Source: Cellulosimicrobium marinum (GTDB taxonomy: Bacteria; Actinomycetota; Actinomycetes; Actinomycetales; Cellulomonadaceae). Taken from it: a stretch of 64,000 nt of DNA. Shown in pieces: positions 8,306-18,772 of this stretch. A program made the position numbers and the translations under genes. A model generated the notes under the pieces. That model saw only the letters and a list, made by a program, of their open reading frames with translations, was not told the DNA's origin and did no database searches. Location: NCBI RefSeq assembly GCF_020551945.1, contig NZ_JAJBZH010000001.1, positions 190,108 through 254,107 of the forward strand, written 5' to 3'. Each line of letters begins with the position of its first letter. The first letter of the stretch is position 1.

Positions 8306-9598
8306 TCAGGACGGCGGGCGCAGCCGCGTCGCGTCGTCGATCTCGTCGTCGCCGTCGGACCCGGGGTTCTCGGGGCCTGGTGCGCCCTGCTGCGGCGGGA
8401 GCGGCTGCGTCGGTGCGGGCGGGACGGGGCCCGGTGCCGGGGGCAGCGGCTGGGTGGGGACAGGGCCCTGCGCGTACGGCGTGGTCGGGCTCTGCTGCGG
8501 GTGCGCGGGTGCGCCCTGCGGCGGCGCGTACGGGCCGCCGGGCTGACCGGGGTAGGGCTGTCCCGGGTAGCCGCCCTGGGCGGGCGGGTACTGGCCGGGC
8601 TGCTGCGGACCGGGCTGACCGGGGTACGACTGTCCCGGGTAGCCGCCCTGGGCGGGCGGGTACTGGCCGGGCTGCTGCGGGCCGGGCCGACCGGGGTAGC
8701 CCTGGGCGGGCGTGTACTGGCCGGGGTAGGTGCCGGGGGGCGGCGGGTACTGGCCCGGGTAACCACCCTGGGCGGTGGCGGTGTCCGCGCCGTCGGGCTT
8801 CTTGCGCAGCACGAGCCACAGCACGAGGCCGATGATCGCGAGCAGCACGATCCCGCCGATCAGCCCCAGCAGCCACCAGGGGAAGCCGCTGCCGGAGTCC
8901 GAGTCGGACCCGGCGGTGGAGCCCGACGTGGAACCGTCCGAGCCGGTGGTGCCCTCGTCGGTCGTCCCGCCCTCGGAGCCCGACCCGGCGGACGCGCCGC
9001 CGGCGACGGCGGACCCGCGGGCCGAGATCTCGTTGACCTCGCCCATCACGGGGCGCCAGGTCACGGTGTTCCCGTCGACCTCGCCGTTCGTCTCGCCGAC
9101 CTCGCCGGGGAAGGTGATGGAGATGATGACCTCGAAGCCGTCCATCATCTGGCGGGTCATCTCGTCGGTGCTCGGGTCGGAGCCGTCCAGGCCCAACTCC
9201 TCGTCCGACATGTCCATGGTCCCCGAGACGACGAACTCGTCGCCCTCGCGCGTGATCGACAGCTCGTCCGCGCTACCCGTCGACATCTCGGAGATGGGCT
9301 GGCCCGTGTACGTCATCTTGGTGCCGGTGTAGCCGTCCTCGGCGTACGGCTCCTGGGTGGCACCCGGCGGCAGGTCGGACTCCATCTCGGAGCCCATCTG
9401 GTCCCACAGCGCCTGCGGGTCCTGGCCCAGGGACTCGGCGAACTCGTCGGAGAACGCCATGATGATCGTGCCGTCGGCGGTGTCGTCCTCGTTGAGCGTG
9501 AGGTTCATGTCCATCTTCATGCACCCCGCGAGGAACAGTGCGAGGGTGGCGAAGAGGGCACCGATGCCGAGACGTCTGCGCAAGCCGGAGGAGTTCAC
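8306..9598 (-). CDS. LppM-like membrane lipoprotein with Pro/Gly/Gln/Tyr-rich tail
   Basis: A 430-aa envelope protein. A signal peptide ends in the lipobox LAGC (Cys near 26). A soluble domain follows, beginning [19 protein letters not shown] and resembling the mycobacterial LppM domain. After a Ser/Gly/Thr-rich linker comes one transmembrane helix (about 232-252), then a long tail with [14 protein letters not shown]-type repeats. So it is anchored at both the lipid-modified N-terminus and the helix, with the tail probably cytoplasmic. The GTG start has CATGCT six bases upstream. The exact role of the family is unclear. Confidence 0.75.
   Translation of the reverse strand: MNSSGLRRRLGIGALFATLALFLAGCMKMDMNLTLNEDDTADGTIIMAFSDEFAESLGQDPQALWDQMGSEMESDLPPGATQEPYAEDGYTGTKMTYTGQPISEMSTGSADELSITREGDEFVVSGTMDMSDEELGLDGSDPSTDEMTRQMMDGFEVIISITFPGEVGETNGEVDGNTVTWRPVMGEVNEISARGSAVAGGASAGSGSEGGTTDEGTTGSDGSTSGSTAGSDSDSGSGFPWWLLGLIGGIVLLAIIGLVLWLVLRKKPDGADTATAQGGYPGQYPPPPGTYPGQYTPAQGYPGRPGPQQPGQYPPAQGGYPGQSYPGQPGPQQPGQYPPAQGGYPGQPYPGQPGGPYAPPQGAPAHPQQSPTTPYAQGPVPTQPLPPAPGPVPPAPTQPLPPQQGAPGPENPGSDGDDEIDDATRLRPPS
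8540..8700 (-). repeat. 72-bp tandem repeat coding for the Gly/Pro/Gln/Tyr tail
   Basis: Two nearly identical 72-bp units (8540-8611 and 8612-8683) plus a partial third encode 24-residue repeats of the LppM-like tail. Such units can vary in copy number by slippage or recombination. Confidence 0.8.
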
Positions 9599-9714
9599 CT
9601 GCCCAGCATGTCGCGGATCGTCGCGCGGGGCCAGGGCCGGTGCCGATGTGAGACGGAATGCGCCGCGACTTCATCCGGTCGTCGCGGGACCCGCCGGGAC
9701 CGGGGCGGCACGGG

Positions 9715-9750
9715 CTGACGAACGAAGTTGAGCGGAATACACTCAACTTC
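9715..9750 (+). promoter_or_regulatory. clpB promoter with HspR (HAIR) operator
   Basis: A perfect inverted repeat GAAGTTGAG (9724-9732) and CTCAACTTC (9742-9750) with a 9-bp spacer matches the HAIR box CTTGAGT-N7-ACTCAAG of the heat-shock repressor HspR. CTGACG at 9715-9720 and TACACT at 9738-9743 are 17 bp apart and form a good -35/-10 pair. The right half of the operator covers the -10, so HspR binding should block initiation and heat release it. Confidence 0.85.
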
Positions 9751-9799
9751 AGGACCGTTCCCTGGTCAGACCCTGTCCCTGATCACCACCGGAGCACCG

Positions 9800-12424
<2,625 letters not shown>

Positions 12425-12430
12425 CGGACC

Positions 12431-12492
12431 CGCCGAACCCCGGGTTACTCGTCACGACACGCTCGTCGTGACCAGCAACCCGGGGTTCGGCG
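12431..12492. repeat. Nested palindrome downstream of clpB
   Basis: Outer arms of 16 bp (12431-12446 and 12477-12492) pair perfectly; a second perfect 8-bp pair (GTCACGAC / GTCGTGAC) lies inside, with a 6-nt loop. It begins seven bases after the clpB stop and could work as a terminator or be a dispersed intergenic repeat. Confidence 0.75.
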
Positions 12493-12592
12493 CGCTGTGG
12501 CGACGCGCGAGAAGCACCTGTTCCGGTACGTCAAGGACCGGTGACCTGGGCCTTCCCGGGCGGGGCGGGGGCGTGCGGGACATACTCGGGTG

Positions 12593-13567
12593 GTGCCGAC
12601 CGACGAGACCACCGAGACCACCGCCGCGACGCGAGCCGACGACGCACCGCTGCGCTCCGCCGTCGTCGTCAACCCGAACCGGGTCGAGGGTGCCGACACG
12701 CTGCGTCGCACCATCGAGGACGAGCTCGCCGCGGCGGGATGGCCCGCCCCGGCATGGTTCGAGACGACGGCCGAGGACCCGGGGACCGGGCAGGCCCGCG
12801 AGGCCGTGGCGCAGGGCGCGGAGGTCGTCTTCGTCGCGGGAGGCGACGGGACGGTGCGCGCGTGCATCGAGGGGCTGGCGGGGACGGACGCCGCCCTCGC
12901 GATCCTTCCGGGCGGCACGGGCAACCTGCTCGCGACGAACCTCGGCATCCCCACCCGCTCCGTCGACGGGGTGCGGATCGCCCTGGAGGGTGGCCGCCGC
13001 ACGATCGACGTGGGAGAGGTCGACGGCCAGGTGTTCGCCGTCATGGCCGGGATGGGCCTGGACGCCGCGATGATGGAGGACGCGCCGACGGCGCTCAAGG
13101 CACGGGCCGGTTCGGTCGCCTACGTGTTCTCCGCCCTCAAGCACCTCGCCGACGACGAGATGCACGTCGAGGTGACGGTCGACGGGACGACGCGGCGGCG
13201 TCGCGCCCGGACCGTCGTCGTGGGGAACGTGGGCCGGCTCCAGGCGGGCACGAACCTCCTGCCCGACGCCGAGCCGGACAACGGGCAGCTCGAGGTCGCC
13301 ATCATCGCGCCCCGCAACCTGCAGCACTGGGTCCAGCTGCTGTGGGGCGTCGTGCGCGGGCGCAGCCGTGTCCCGAGCCGCGAGGTGGTGCGCGGGAGGC
13401 AGGTGAGCGTCGTGTGCGACCGGCCGCAGCCCCGCCAGCTCGACGGCGACGTCGTCGAGCCCGGCCGCCGCCTCGACGTGACCGTGCGCCCCGCAGCCCT
13501 GCACGTGTGCGTCTACCAGCCGGAGGAGTCGGCGGACATCGCCGAGGGGGCGCCGGGGACCCGCTGA
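12593..13567 (+). CDS. Diacylglycerol kinase-like lipid kinase
   Basis: A 324-aa protein of the DAGK/YegS lipid-kinase family. It has the N-terminal catalytic domain with the nucleotide-binding GGDGTV near residue 82 and GGTGNLLATNLGIP further on, then a C-terminal beta-sandwich containing GNVGRLQAGTNLLPDA. It should phosphorylate a diacylglycerol or related lipid with ATP at the inner membrane face. Two GTG codons are adjacent (12590 and 12593). CATACT six bases before the second favours 12593 as a leaderless start. Confidence 0.85.
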   Translation: MPTDETTETTAATRADDAPLRSAVVVNPNRVEGADTLRRTIEDELAAAGWPAPAWFETTAEDPGTGQAREAVAQGAEVVFVAGGDGTVRACIEGLAGTDAALAILPGGTGNLLATNLGIPTRSVDGVRIALEGGRRTIDVGEVDGQVFAVMAGMGLDAAMMEDAPTALKARAGSVAYVFSALKHLADDEMHVEVTVDGTTRRRRARTVVVGNVGRLQAGTNLLPDAEPDNGQLEVAIIAPRNLQHWVQLLWGVVRGRSRVPSREVVRGRQVSVVCDRPQPRQLDGDVVEPGRRLDVTVRPAALHVCVYQPEESADIAEGAPGTR

Positions 13568-13651
13568 GCCGGGTCCCCGAGCGCGGTCCGCGGGCGGCGC
13601 ACCCGTGGACGCGGGCCGCGCCGGGACGACGACGTTCGGCAGGATGGGCGC

Positions 13652-14125
13652 ATGAGCGAACCCGAGTCCTGGCCTCGACCCGGCGCGAGCGCCGAGCGAC
13701 AGCCCGACGGAACGCACCCGCCGCATGCAGCACAGCCGCCCTACGGAACACGGACGCCGTACGGAACGGAGGGACCGTACGGCCCAGCCCCGACCGGGAC
13801 CGCGGGTGGCGGCCGCTCGCCCCTCGCCGTCGTGGCGTTCGTGGCTGGCGTGGCGACCGTGCTCGTCGGCGTCGCGACGACTCTCGCGATCCCGCTCGTG
13901 CTGTCCTCTGCCCGGTACGACTACGCGGTCCTCGGCACCATCCAGACGGTGAACGGCGTGCTCTCCGCGCTGCTCGGGCTCGTCGCGGTCGTCACCGGTG
14001 CGGTCGTGCTCGTGCGGCGTGCCGGCGGGACCGCGCTCGCGGCCGCAGGAGTCGCTCTGGGTGCGTCGGCGATCCTCGGGCTCGTCGTCTCGTTCGCCCA
14101 GGGAGCGCTCTACCGGGTCATGTGA
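13652..14125 (+). CDS. Small membrane protein with Pro/Tyr-rich N-terminus
   Basis: A 157-aa protein without a recognised family. The first 55 residues are low-complexity and contain repeated PYGT/PYGP motifs; three hydrophobic helices follow (about 58-80, 90-115, 125-150). The general build recalls DUF4190-type actinobacterial membrane proteins such as those at 15.8-17.2 kb, but I see no specific signature. CAGGAT lies six bases before the ATG. It stands alone between the lipid kinase and a peptidoglycan-binding protein. Confidence 0.65.
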   Translation: MSEPESWPRPGASAERQPDGTHPPHAAQPPYGTRTPYGTEGPYGPAPTGTAGGGRSPLAVVAFVAGVATVLVGVATTLAIPLVLSSARYDYAVLGTIQTVNGVLSALLGLVAVVTGAVVLVRRAGGTALAAAGVALGASAILGLVVSFAQGALYRVM

Positions 14126-14319
14126 CGAGGGGCCGGTCGCGTGCGACGGCTCCGGCCCGACGGCGCCCCGCCCGGCACGCCCCTCGCCCGGGTTCGCCCA
14201 GGTCATGGGGGTGGGCGTGACAAGCTCACCGGCCATGGGGCAGTGTGGTGTGCCCGACCGACCGCCGGTGGGCCGCACGTCGTGCCCTCCCGGCCCCGAC
14301 AGCCCTGGAAGGAGGCGAC

Positions 14320-15120
14320 GTGCTGCGCCGTCCAGGACCACCCGGTGACACCGCCCGGCACGCGCCCGCGCGCCCCTCGGCGCTGCCCTGGGGCGCGGTC
14401 GTCGCCGGCGCGGGTGCGGTGACCCTCGTCGTCACGGCCGCGGGCATGGTCGGGGCTGCCACGGGCGGACCGCTCCCGGCCGTCGTCACCGGCGACCACG
14501 CCGCGGAGTGGCAGGCGGGCGGGGACCCCACGGTCCTCCCGCGTCCCGACGAGCCGCGTCCCGTCGTGACCCGCATCCCGCCGCCCGCCGCCGTCGACCT
14601 CCCCGTCGACCGGCAGGACGACGTCGAGGACTCATCGGCCGACGACGCCCCCGCCCCGGGTGCGTCCGAGCCGCCCGTCGTCGCGGAGCCGGAGCAGCCG
14701 CCGTCGAGCACCCCGACGGACGAGGCGTCGCCCACGCCGCGACCGACACCGACGCCCACGCCGGACGAGCCGACGACCGCGCCGGGGGTCCTCCAGGTCA
14801 CGTGGCTCCAGGAGCGCCTGCGCGCCCACGGCGCCGACGTGGCCGTCACGGGGTCGATGGACGACGCGACGCGCGCCGCCCTGAGCGCGTTCCGCGAGGC
14901 CCACGGCCTCGTCGCCCCCGAGGGGGACGCCCTCGACGACGCGACGCGGGCGGCGCTCGCGGGTGACCCGACCGACGCCGAGGGCGGCGACGAGACGACA
15001 GCCGCCCCCGACCCGGTGCCCCCGCCGTCGACGTCCGAGCCGACCGGGGACGCGTCCTCCTCGGTCGCGGAGAGCGATGCCGCCCCGACCCCGGACCAGA
15101 CGGAGAACGCCGACGGCTGA
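14320..15120 (+). CDS. Membrane-anchored protein with peptidoglycan-binding domain
   Basis: A 266-aa envelope protein. A short cytoplasmic N-terminus precedes one transmembrane helix (about 25-48), then a Pro/Thr/Asp-rich stalk with a PTPTPTP stretch. Residues about 163-215 look like a PG_binding_1 domain (WLQERLRAHG, SMDDATRAALSAFREAHGL), and the C-terminus is again Ser/Pro/Asp-rich. It could tether something to the wall, but no catalytic domain is visible. The GTG at 14320 is chosen because GGAGG sits five bases before it; longer starts lack this. Confidence 0.7.
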   Translation: MLRRPGPPGDTARHAPARPSALPWGAVVAGAGAVTLVVTAAGMVGAATGGPLPAVVTGDHAAEWQAGGDPTVLPRPDEPRPVVTRIPPPAAVDLPVDRQDDVEDSSADDAPAPGASEPPVVAEPEQPPSSTPTDEASPTPRPTPTPTPDEPTTAPGVLQVTWLQERLRAHGADVAVTGSMDDATRAALSAFREAHGLVAPEGDALDDATRAALAGDPTDAEGGDETTAAPDPVPPPSTSEPTGDASSSVAESDAAPTPDQTENADG

Positions 15121-15177
15121 TCCGTCCGATAGGTTGGCTCGTCGGCAGGACACGAGGACGGGACGACGACGAGCACG

Positions 15178-15846
15178 ATGAGCGGGTATTCGCAGGGGCA
15201 GGCTGCCCCGCACGGCAGGGGGCGGGCGGTCGCACCGCGCGGGTACGCGAAGGGGCGTGCGAAGCGGGAGCAGATCGTCCAGGCCGCGGTCGGGCTGTTC
15301 GGCGAGGTGGGCTACCACGCCGCGTCGCTGCGTGAGCTCGCGGGCCGGGTCGGGATGTCCCACCCGGGCCTCCTCCACCACTTCCCGACGAAGGTCGCCC
15401 TCCTGGAGGCCGTCCTGGAACGTCGCGACGAGGTCGACCGCGCCGATCTCGAGCAGGACCGCGCCGAGGGCGCGTCGTACGTCGAGGCCCTCGTCCACCT
15501 CGTCGAGCGCAACGCGACGCGGCGCCCCATCGTCGAGGCGTTCACGGCGCTCGCGGCGGAGGCGACGTCACCGGACCACCCGGCGCACGCGTACTTCGTG
15601 CGCCGCTACGAGTCGACGGTCGCGCGCGCGGCGAAGGAGCTCGCCCGGCTGGGAGCCGCAGGGGCGCTGCGGGACGGCGTGGACCCGCAGGTCGCCGCCC
15701 GCCAGCTCGTCGCGGTCATGGACGGCCTCCAGGTGCAGTGGCTCCTCTCCCTGGGGTCCGAGCCCGCGCAGCCTGTCGACATGGCCGCCGTGCTGCGCGA
15801 CTTCCTCCGGCTCGTCGTCCACGACCCGCCCGCGCCGACTGCCTGA
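15178..15846 (+). CDS. TetR-family transcriptional regulator
   Basis: A 222-aa TetR-type repressor. After a basic 27-residue extension the DNA-binding domain runs from KREQIVQAAVGLFGEVGYHAASLRELAGRVGMSHPGLLHHF; the all-helical ligand-binding domain follows. The target genes and ligand are not evident. TAGGTT at 15130-15135 is a likely -10, giving a leader of about 36 nt. Its TGA and the TCA that ends the convergent gene abut exactly as TGATCA. Confidence 0.85.
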   Translation: MSGYSQGQAAPHGRGRAVAPRGYAKGRAKREQIVQAAVGLFGEVGYHAASLRELAGRVGMSHPGLLHHFPTKVALLEAVLERRDEVDRADLEQDRAEGASYVEALVHLVERNATRRPIVEAFTALAAEATSPDHPAHAYFVRRYESTVARAAKELARLGAAGALRDGVDPQVAARQLVAVMDGLQVQWLLSLGSEPAQPVDMAAVLRDFLRLVVHDPPAPTA

Positions 15847-16608
15847 TCAGTCGAGCAGGTCGCCGGGCAGGGGGTCGGCGCTCGTGGCGAGGCACAGGCC
15901 GGTGCGGTCGCCGTCCGCCCAGGACGCCTCGGTGGGCGCCCACACGACGCGCTCCACCCCGTCGGGGGCGTGCGCGCCGAGGACCTCGGGCCCGCACACG
16001 CGCCCGACGCGCCGGTCGACGGCGTCCTGCCCGGGCCAGATCTCGGCGTCGCCGAAGTCGGTCCGGGCGACGACCTGCGCCCGGTGCTCGTCGGCGCACG
16101 GGACGACGCGGACGCGCGACACCGCGCCGTCGGGCCCGAGCTCGTCGACGCAGCTGCCGAGGACGAGCTGGCGCGCGTGCACGGTGACCGGTGCTGCGAC
16201 GTCGCCCGCGAGGGGCGTGGCGGCGCGGTCCTGCTGCCACCACGAGACCCCGCCGACGACCCAGCCGAGGGTCACGGCGGCGCCCAACGCCATGCCGGTG
16301 AGGGCGAGCACCCGGCCGCGCGTGCCCTGCGCGCGCACGCGTGAGAGGGCGGCGCCACCGAGGCCCACGCCGACGGGGCCCAGCAGGAGCCCGGCGGGGA
16401 CGCTCGCGACGGCGAGCGGATCGGTGCGCGGCGGGGGCGGTGTCCAGCCCGGTGCGTGGTACGTCCCGGGCGCGAACCCTCCGGCGCTCTGCGGGGGCGC
16501 AGCGCCGTGCGGGGGCGCCGGGCTGTGCGGAGGCGCGGGGCTGTGCGGAGGTGCGGGCACCGGCGCGGCGGGCGTGCTGCCGGGGGCCGCGAACAGGTCG
16601 TCGCCCAC
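15847..16608 (-). CDS. DUF4190/septum-formation-like membrane protein
   Basis: A 253-aa protein. The first 65 residues are Pro/Ala/His-rich, two hydrophobic helices with DUF4190-like features follow (about 75-140), and the C-terminal 110 residues resemble the septum-formation domain: GSCVDELGPDG, VVPCADEHRAQVVAR and a further Cys pair, which suggests extracytoplasmic disulfides. I place the GTG at 16608, four bases after the upstream gene's stop region, with GGGAG ahead of it. The role is unproven; the family name does not demonstrate a division function. Confidence 0.7.
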   Translation of the reverse strand: MGDDLFAAPGSTPAAPVPAPPHSPAPPHSPAPPHGAAPPQSAGGFAPGTYHAPGWTPPPPRTDPLAVASVPAGLLLGPVGVGLGGAALSRVRAQGTRGRVLALTGMALGAAVTLGWVVGGVSWWQQDRAATPLAGDVAAPVTVHARQLVLGSCVDELGPDGAVSRVRVVPCADEHRAQVVARTDFGDAEIWPGQDAVDRRVGRVCGPEVLGAHAPDGVERVVWAPTEASWADGDRTGLCLATSADPLPGDLLD

Positions 16609-16610
16609 CG

Positions 16611-17189
16611 TCAGCTCCCCGATGCCAGGCCGATGAGCAGGAGCCCGAGGATCACGGTCCCGACCGCGCCGACCACGATCCCCGTCACGGCGAACGCCTT
16701 GCCGCGCGTGCCGTCCCGCAGGACCTGGTTGAGCGCGACGATGCCCAGCACGAGACCGATCACACCGGTCAGTCCCAGGCACAGGAGCAGGCTCGCGACG
16801 GACACCACCATGGACGCGACGGCCAGTCCGTTGGTGCGGACGGGGGAGTAGGCGGCGTACGCGGGCGGGGGGTACCCCGACCCGGGGTAGCTCGCCGGGG
16901 GGTACCCGGGCTGCGGGTATCCCTGCTGCGGGTATCCGGGCTGCGGGTACGCCTGCTGCGGGTACGGGGGCTGCGGGGACGGGCCGGTGGCGTAGCCCGC
17001 GGGCGGCCCGTACGGGCTCGCCGGGTACGTCGCGCCCGACGGCGGGGCGAACCCGTCCGCGTCCGTCGCCCCCGCGTCGTCCTCCGCGGGCAGGCCGTAC
17101 GGCGACAGCGGCGGCTGCTGCGGGCGGCGGGGAGCGTACGGGTCCTCGGGGCCGGGGGTGCCGTACGGCGGGTCGGGGGGCGACGTCAT
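16611..17189 (-). CDS. DUF4190 membrane protein with Pro/Tyr/Gln-rich N-terminus
   Basis: A 192-aa protein: about 110 residues of low-complexity sequence with YPQQ/YPQPGYP repeats, then two hydrophobic segments with the DUF4190 pattern (NGLAVASMVVSVASLLLCLG, then GIVALNQVLRDGTRGKAFAVTGIVVG). The ATG at 17189 is preferred over the GTG two codons earlier because TACGGT lies six bases before it. The next gene starts almost at its stop, so the two small membrane proteins are probably co-expressed. Function unknown. Confidence 0.75.
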   Translation of the reverse strand: MTSPPDPPYGTPGPEDPYAPRRPQQPPLSPYGLPAEDDAGATDADGFAPPSGATYPASPYGPPAGYATGPSPQPPYPQQAYPQPGYPQQGYPQPGYPPASYPGSGYPPPAYAAYSPVRTNGLAVASMVVSVASLLLCLGLTGVIGLVLGIVALNQVLRDGTRGKAFAVTGIVVGAVGTVILGLLLIGLASGS

Positions 17190-17240
17190 GCACACACCGT
17201 ATCGACGTGCGGGCGCTCCCCGGGCCGCGACCCGTGCACG

Positions 17241-18041
17241 TCAGCCGGTCGCGGCGTCGAGGTCGACGACGACGGGCACGTGGTCGGAGGCGCCGGTGCC
17301 CTTGCGCTCGTCGCGGTCGATGACGACGTTCGTGACGCGTGCGCGCGCGGCGGGCGACAGGTAGGCGAAGTCGATGCGCATGCCCTCGTTCCGTGGGAAG
17401 CGCAGACGCTGGTAGTCCCAGTAGGTGTAGGCGCGCTCGGCGGGGATCGCCTCGCGCGTCACCTCGGTGTACCCGGCGGCGGCGAACGCCGCGAACGCGT
17501 CCCGCTCGGCCGGGGTCACGTGCGTCTTCCCGGCGAACTTCGCGACGTCCCACACGTCGGTGTCGAGCGGGGCGACGTTCCAGTCGCCGACGAGCGCGAC
17601 CTGGGCCCGCGGGTCGTCGAGGAGCCAGCCGTGCGCCTGCTCGCGGAGCGTGTCGAGCCACCGCAGCTTGTACGCGTAGTGCGGGTCGTCGATCTCGCGC
17701 CCGTGCGGCACGTACAGGCTCCACACGCGCACGCCGCCGCACGTCGCGCCGAGCGCGCGGGCCTCCACCCGGGCCGGGTCGCCGAAGGCGGGCTGGCCGG
17801 GGAAGGAGGTCTCGACGTCGTCCAGGCCGACGCGCGAGACGATCGCGACGCCGTTCCACTGGTTCACGCCGACGTGCGCCACCTCGTAGCCCGCGGCCTC
17901 GAACGGCGCGACGGGGAGCTGCGCGTCGGTGCACTTGGTCTCCTGGAGGGCGAGGACGTCCGTGCCGGAGCGTTCGAGGAACGCGACGGCACGGTCGACG
18001 CGGGCACGGACGGAGTTGATGTTCCAGGTCGCCAGACGCAC
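17241..18041 (-). CDS. xth: Exodeoxyribonuclease III
   Basis: A 266-aa exonuclease III/AP endonuclease of the EEP superfamily. Key motifs are in order: ATWNINSVRAR at the N-terminus, LQETKC with the metal-binding Glu near residue 35, YVPHGRE, GDWNVAP with catalytic Asp/Asn near 150, DYQRLRFPRNEGMRIDFAYLS, and the final SDHVPVVVD. It acts in base-excision repair, cutting at AP sites and degrading 3' ends. GTG 18041 is chosen because the protein then begins VRLATWN and TACGGT stands seven bases upstream. Confidence 0.93.
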   Translation of the reverse strand: MRLATWNINSVRARVDRAVAFLERSGTDVLALQETKCTDAQLPVAPFEAAGYEVAHVGVNQWNGVAIVSRVGLDDVETSFPGQPAFGDPARVEARALGATCGGVRVWSLYVPHGREIDDPHYAYKLRWLDTLREQAHGWLLDDPRAQVALVGDWNVAPLDTDVWDVAKFAGKTHVTPAERDAFAAFAAAGYTEVTREAIPAERAYTYWDYQRLRFPRNEGMRIDFAYLSPAARARVTNVVIDRDERKGTGASDHVPVVVDLDAATG

Positions 18042-18064
18042 GGGGCCCACCGTACGTGGTCCGT

Positions 18065-18772
18065 TCAGAGCGGGTGGTACCCGTTCTCGGGTCGTCCGGC
18101 GGTGCCGTAGCGGGGTGTGACGTCGGCGTGCCCCGTCGCCACGAGGTGCTCCAGGTAGCGGCGGGCGCTCACGCGCGACATGCCGGTGCGCTCGGCGACC
18201 TCGCCCGCGGACACGTCGCCGCCATCGGTGCACGCCGCGGCGAGCGCCGTGGCGACGAGGCGCAGGGACCGCTCGGACAGGCCCTTGGGGAGCGTCGGCG
18301 TCGTCGGGCCGCGGCGCACCAGGCGGTCGACGGCGTCCTGGTCGAGGTCGTCGCCGAGGCCCCGCAGCTCGTCGCGCAGGCGCACGACCTCGTCGAGGCG
18401 GCCGCGCAGCGTCGCGGCGGTGAACGGCTTGACGAGGTAGTGCTGCACCCCGCCGGCCATGGCCTGGCGCACGCTCTCCAGCTCGCGCGCCGCGGTCGTG
18501 GCGATGACGTCCACGGGCGGCGCGGCGCGTCGGCGGATCTGGCGCAGCACGTGCAGGCCCGTCGCGTCGGGGAGGTAGATGTCGAGCAGCACGACGTCGG
18601 GGTCGAGCGCGGCGAAGGCGCGCAGCGCCTCGGCGGCGGTCCGGGCCTCGCCGACGACGACGAACCGCGGGTGGGACTCGACGAACCCGCGGTGCAGGCG
18701 CGCGATCGTCGGGTCGTCCTCGACGACGAGGGTGCGCAGGGGCGGGCGGCCGTGCCCGCCGGTCGCCGTCAC
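18065..18772 (-). CDS. Response regulator, CitB/DpiA family
   Basis: A 235-aa response regulator: receiver domain with VEDDPTIARL, the phospho-acceptor D64 in VVLLDIYLPD and the conserved Lys in LVKPF near 114, then a C-terminal helix-turn-helix with LSERSLRLV and EVAERTGMSRVSARRYLEHL. This layout is that of CitB/DcuR-type regulators of carboxylate uptake. Its GTG overlaps the kinase stop (GTGA). Its likely target is the divergent tctCBA operon, where five tandem 9-bp repeats lie upstream. Confidence 0.88.
   Translation of the reverse strand: MTATGGHGRPPLRTLVVEDDPTIARLHRGFVESHPRFVVVGEARTAAEALRAFAALDPDVVLLDIYLPDATGLHVLRQIRRRAAPPVDVIATTAARELESVRQAMAGGVQHYLVKPFTAATLRGRLDEVVRLRDELRGLGDDLDQDAVDRLVRRGPTTPTLPKGLSERSLRLVATALAAACTDGGDVSAGEVAERTGMSRVSARRYLEHLVATGHADVTPRYGTAGRPENGYHPL

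Noticed and set aside
9728-9799. Longer N-terminus for ClpB
   Set aside because: It would translate the HAIR operator and promoter; [13 protein letters not shown] is the family start and has a GGAG in front.
14126-14319. Possible gene or RNA in the spacer before the peptidoglycan-binding protein
   Set aside because: No frame with plausible start and composition, and no structured element was evident.
15844-15849. Face-to-face stop codons TGATCA between TetR and a convergent gene
   Set aside because: Striking, but with zero spacing it is a likely chance outcome of compact genes; no hairpin is visible at the joint.
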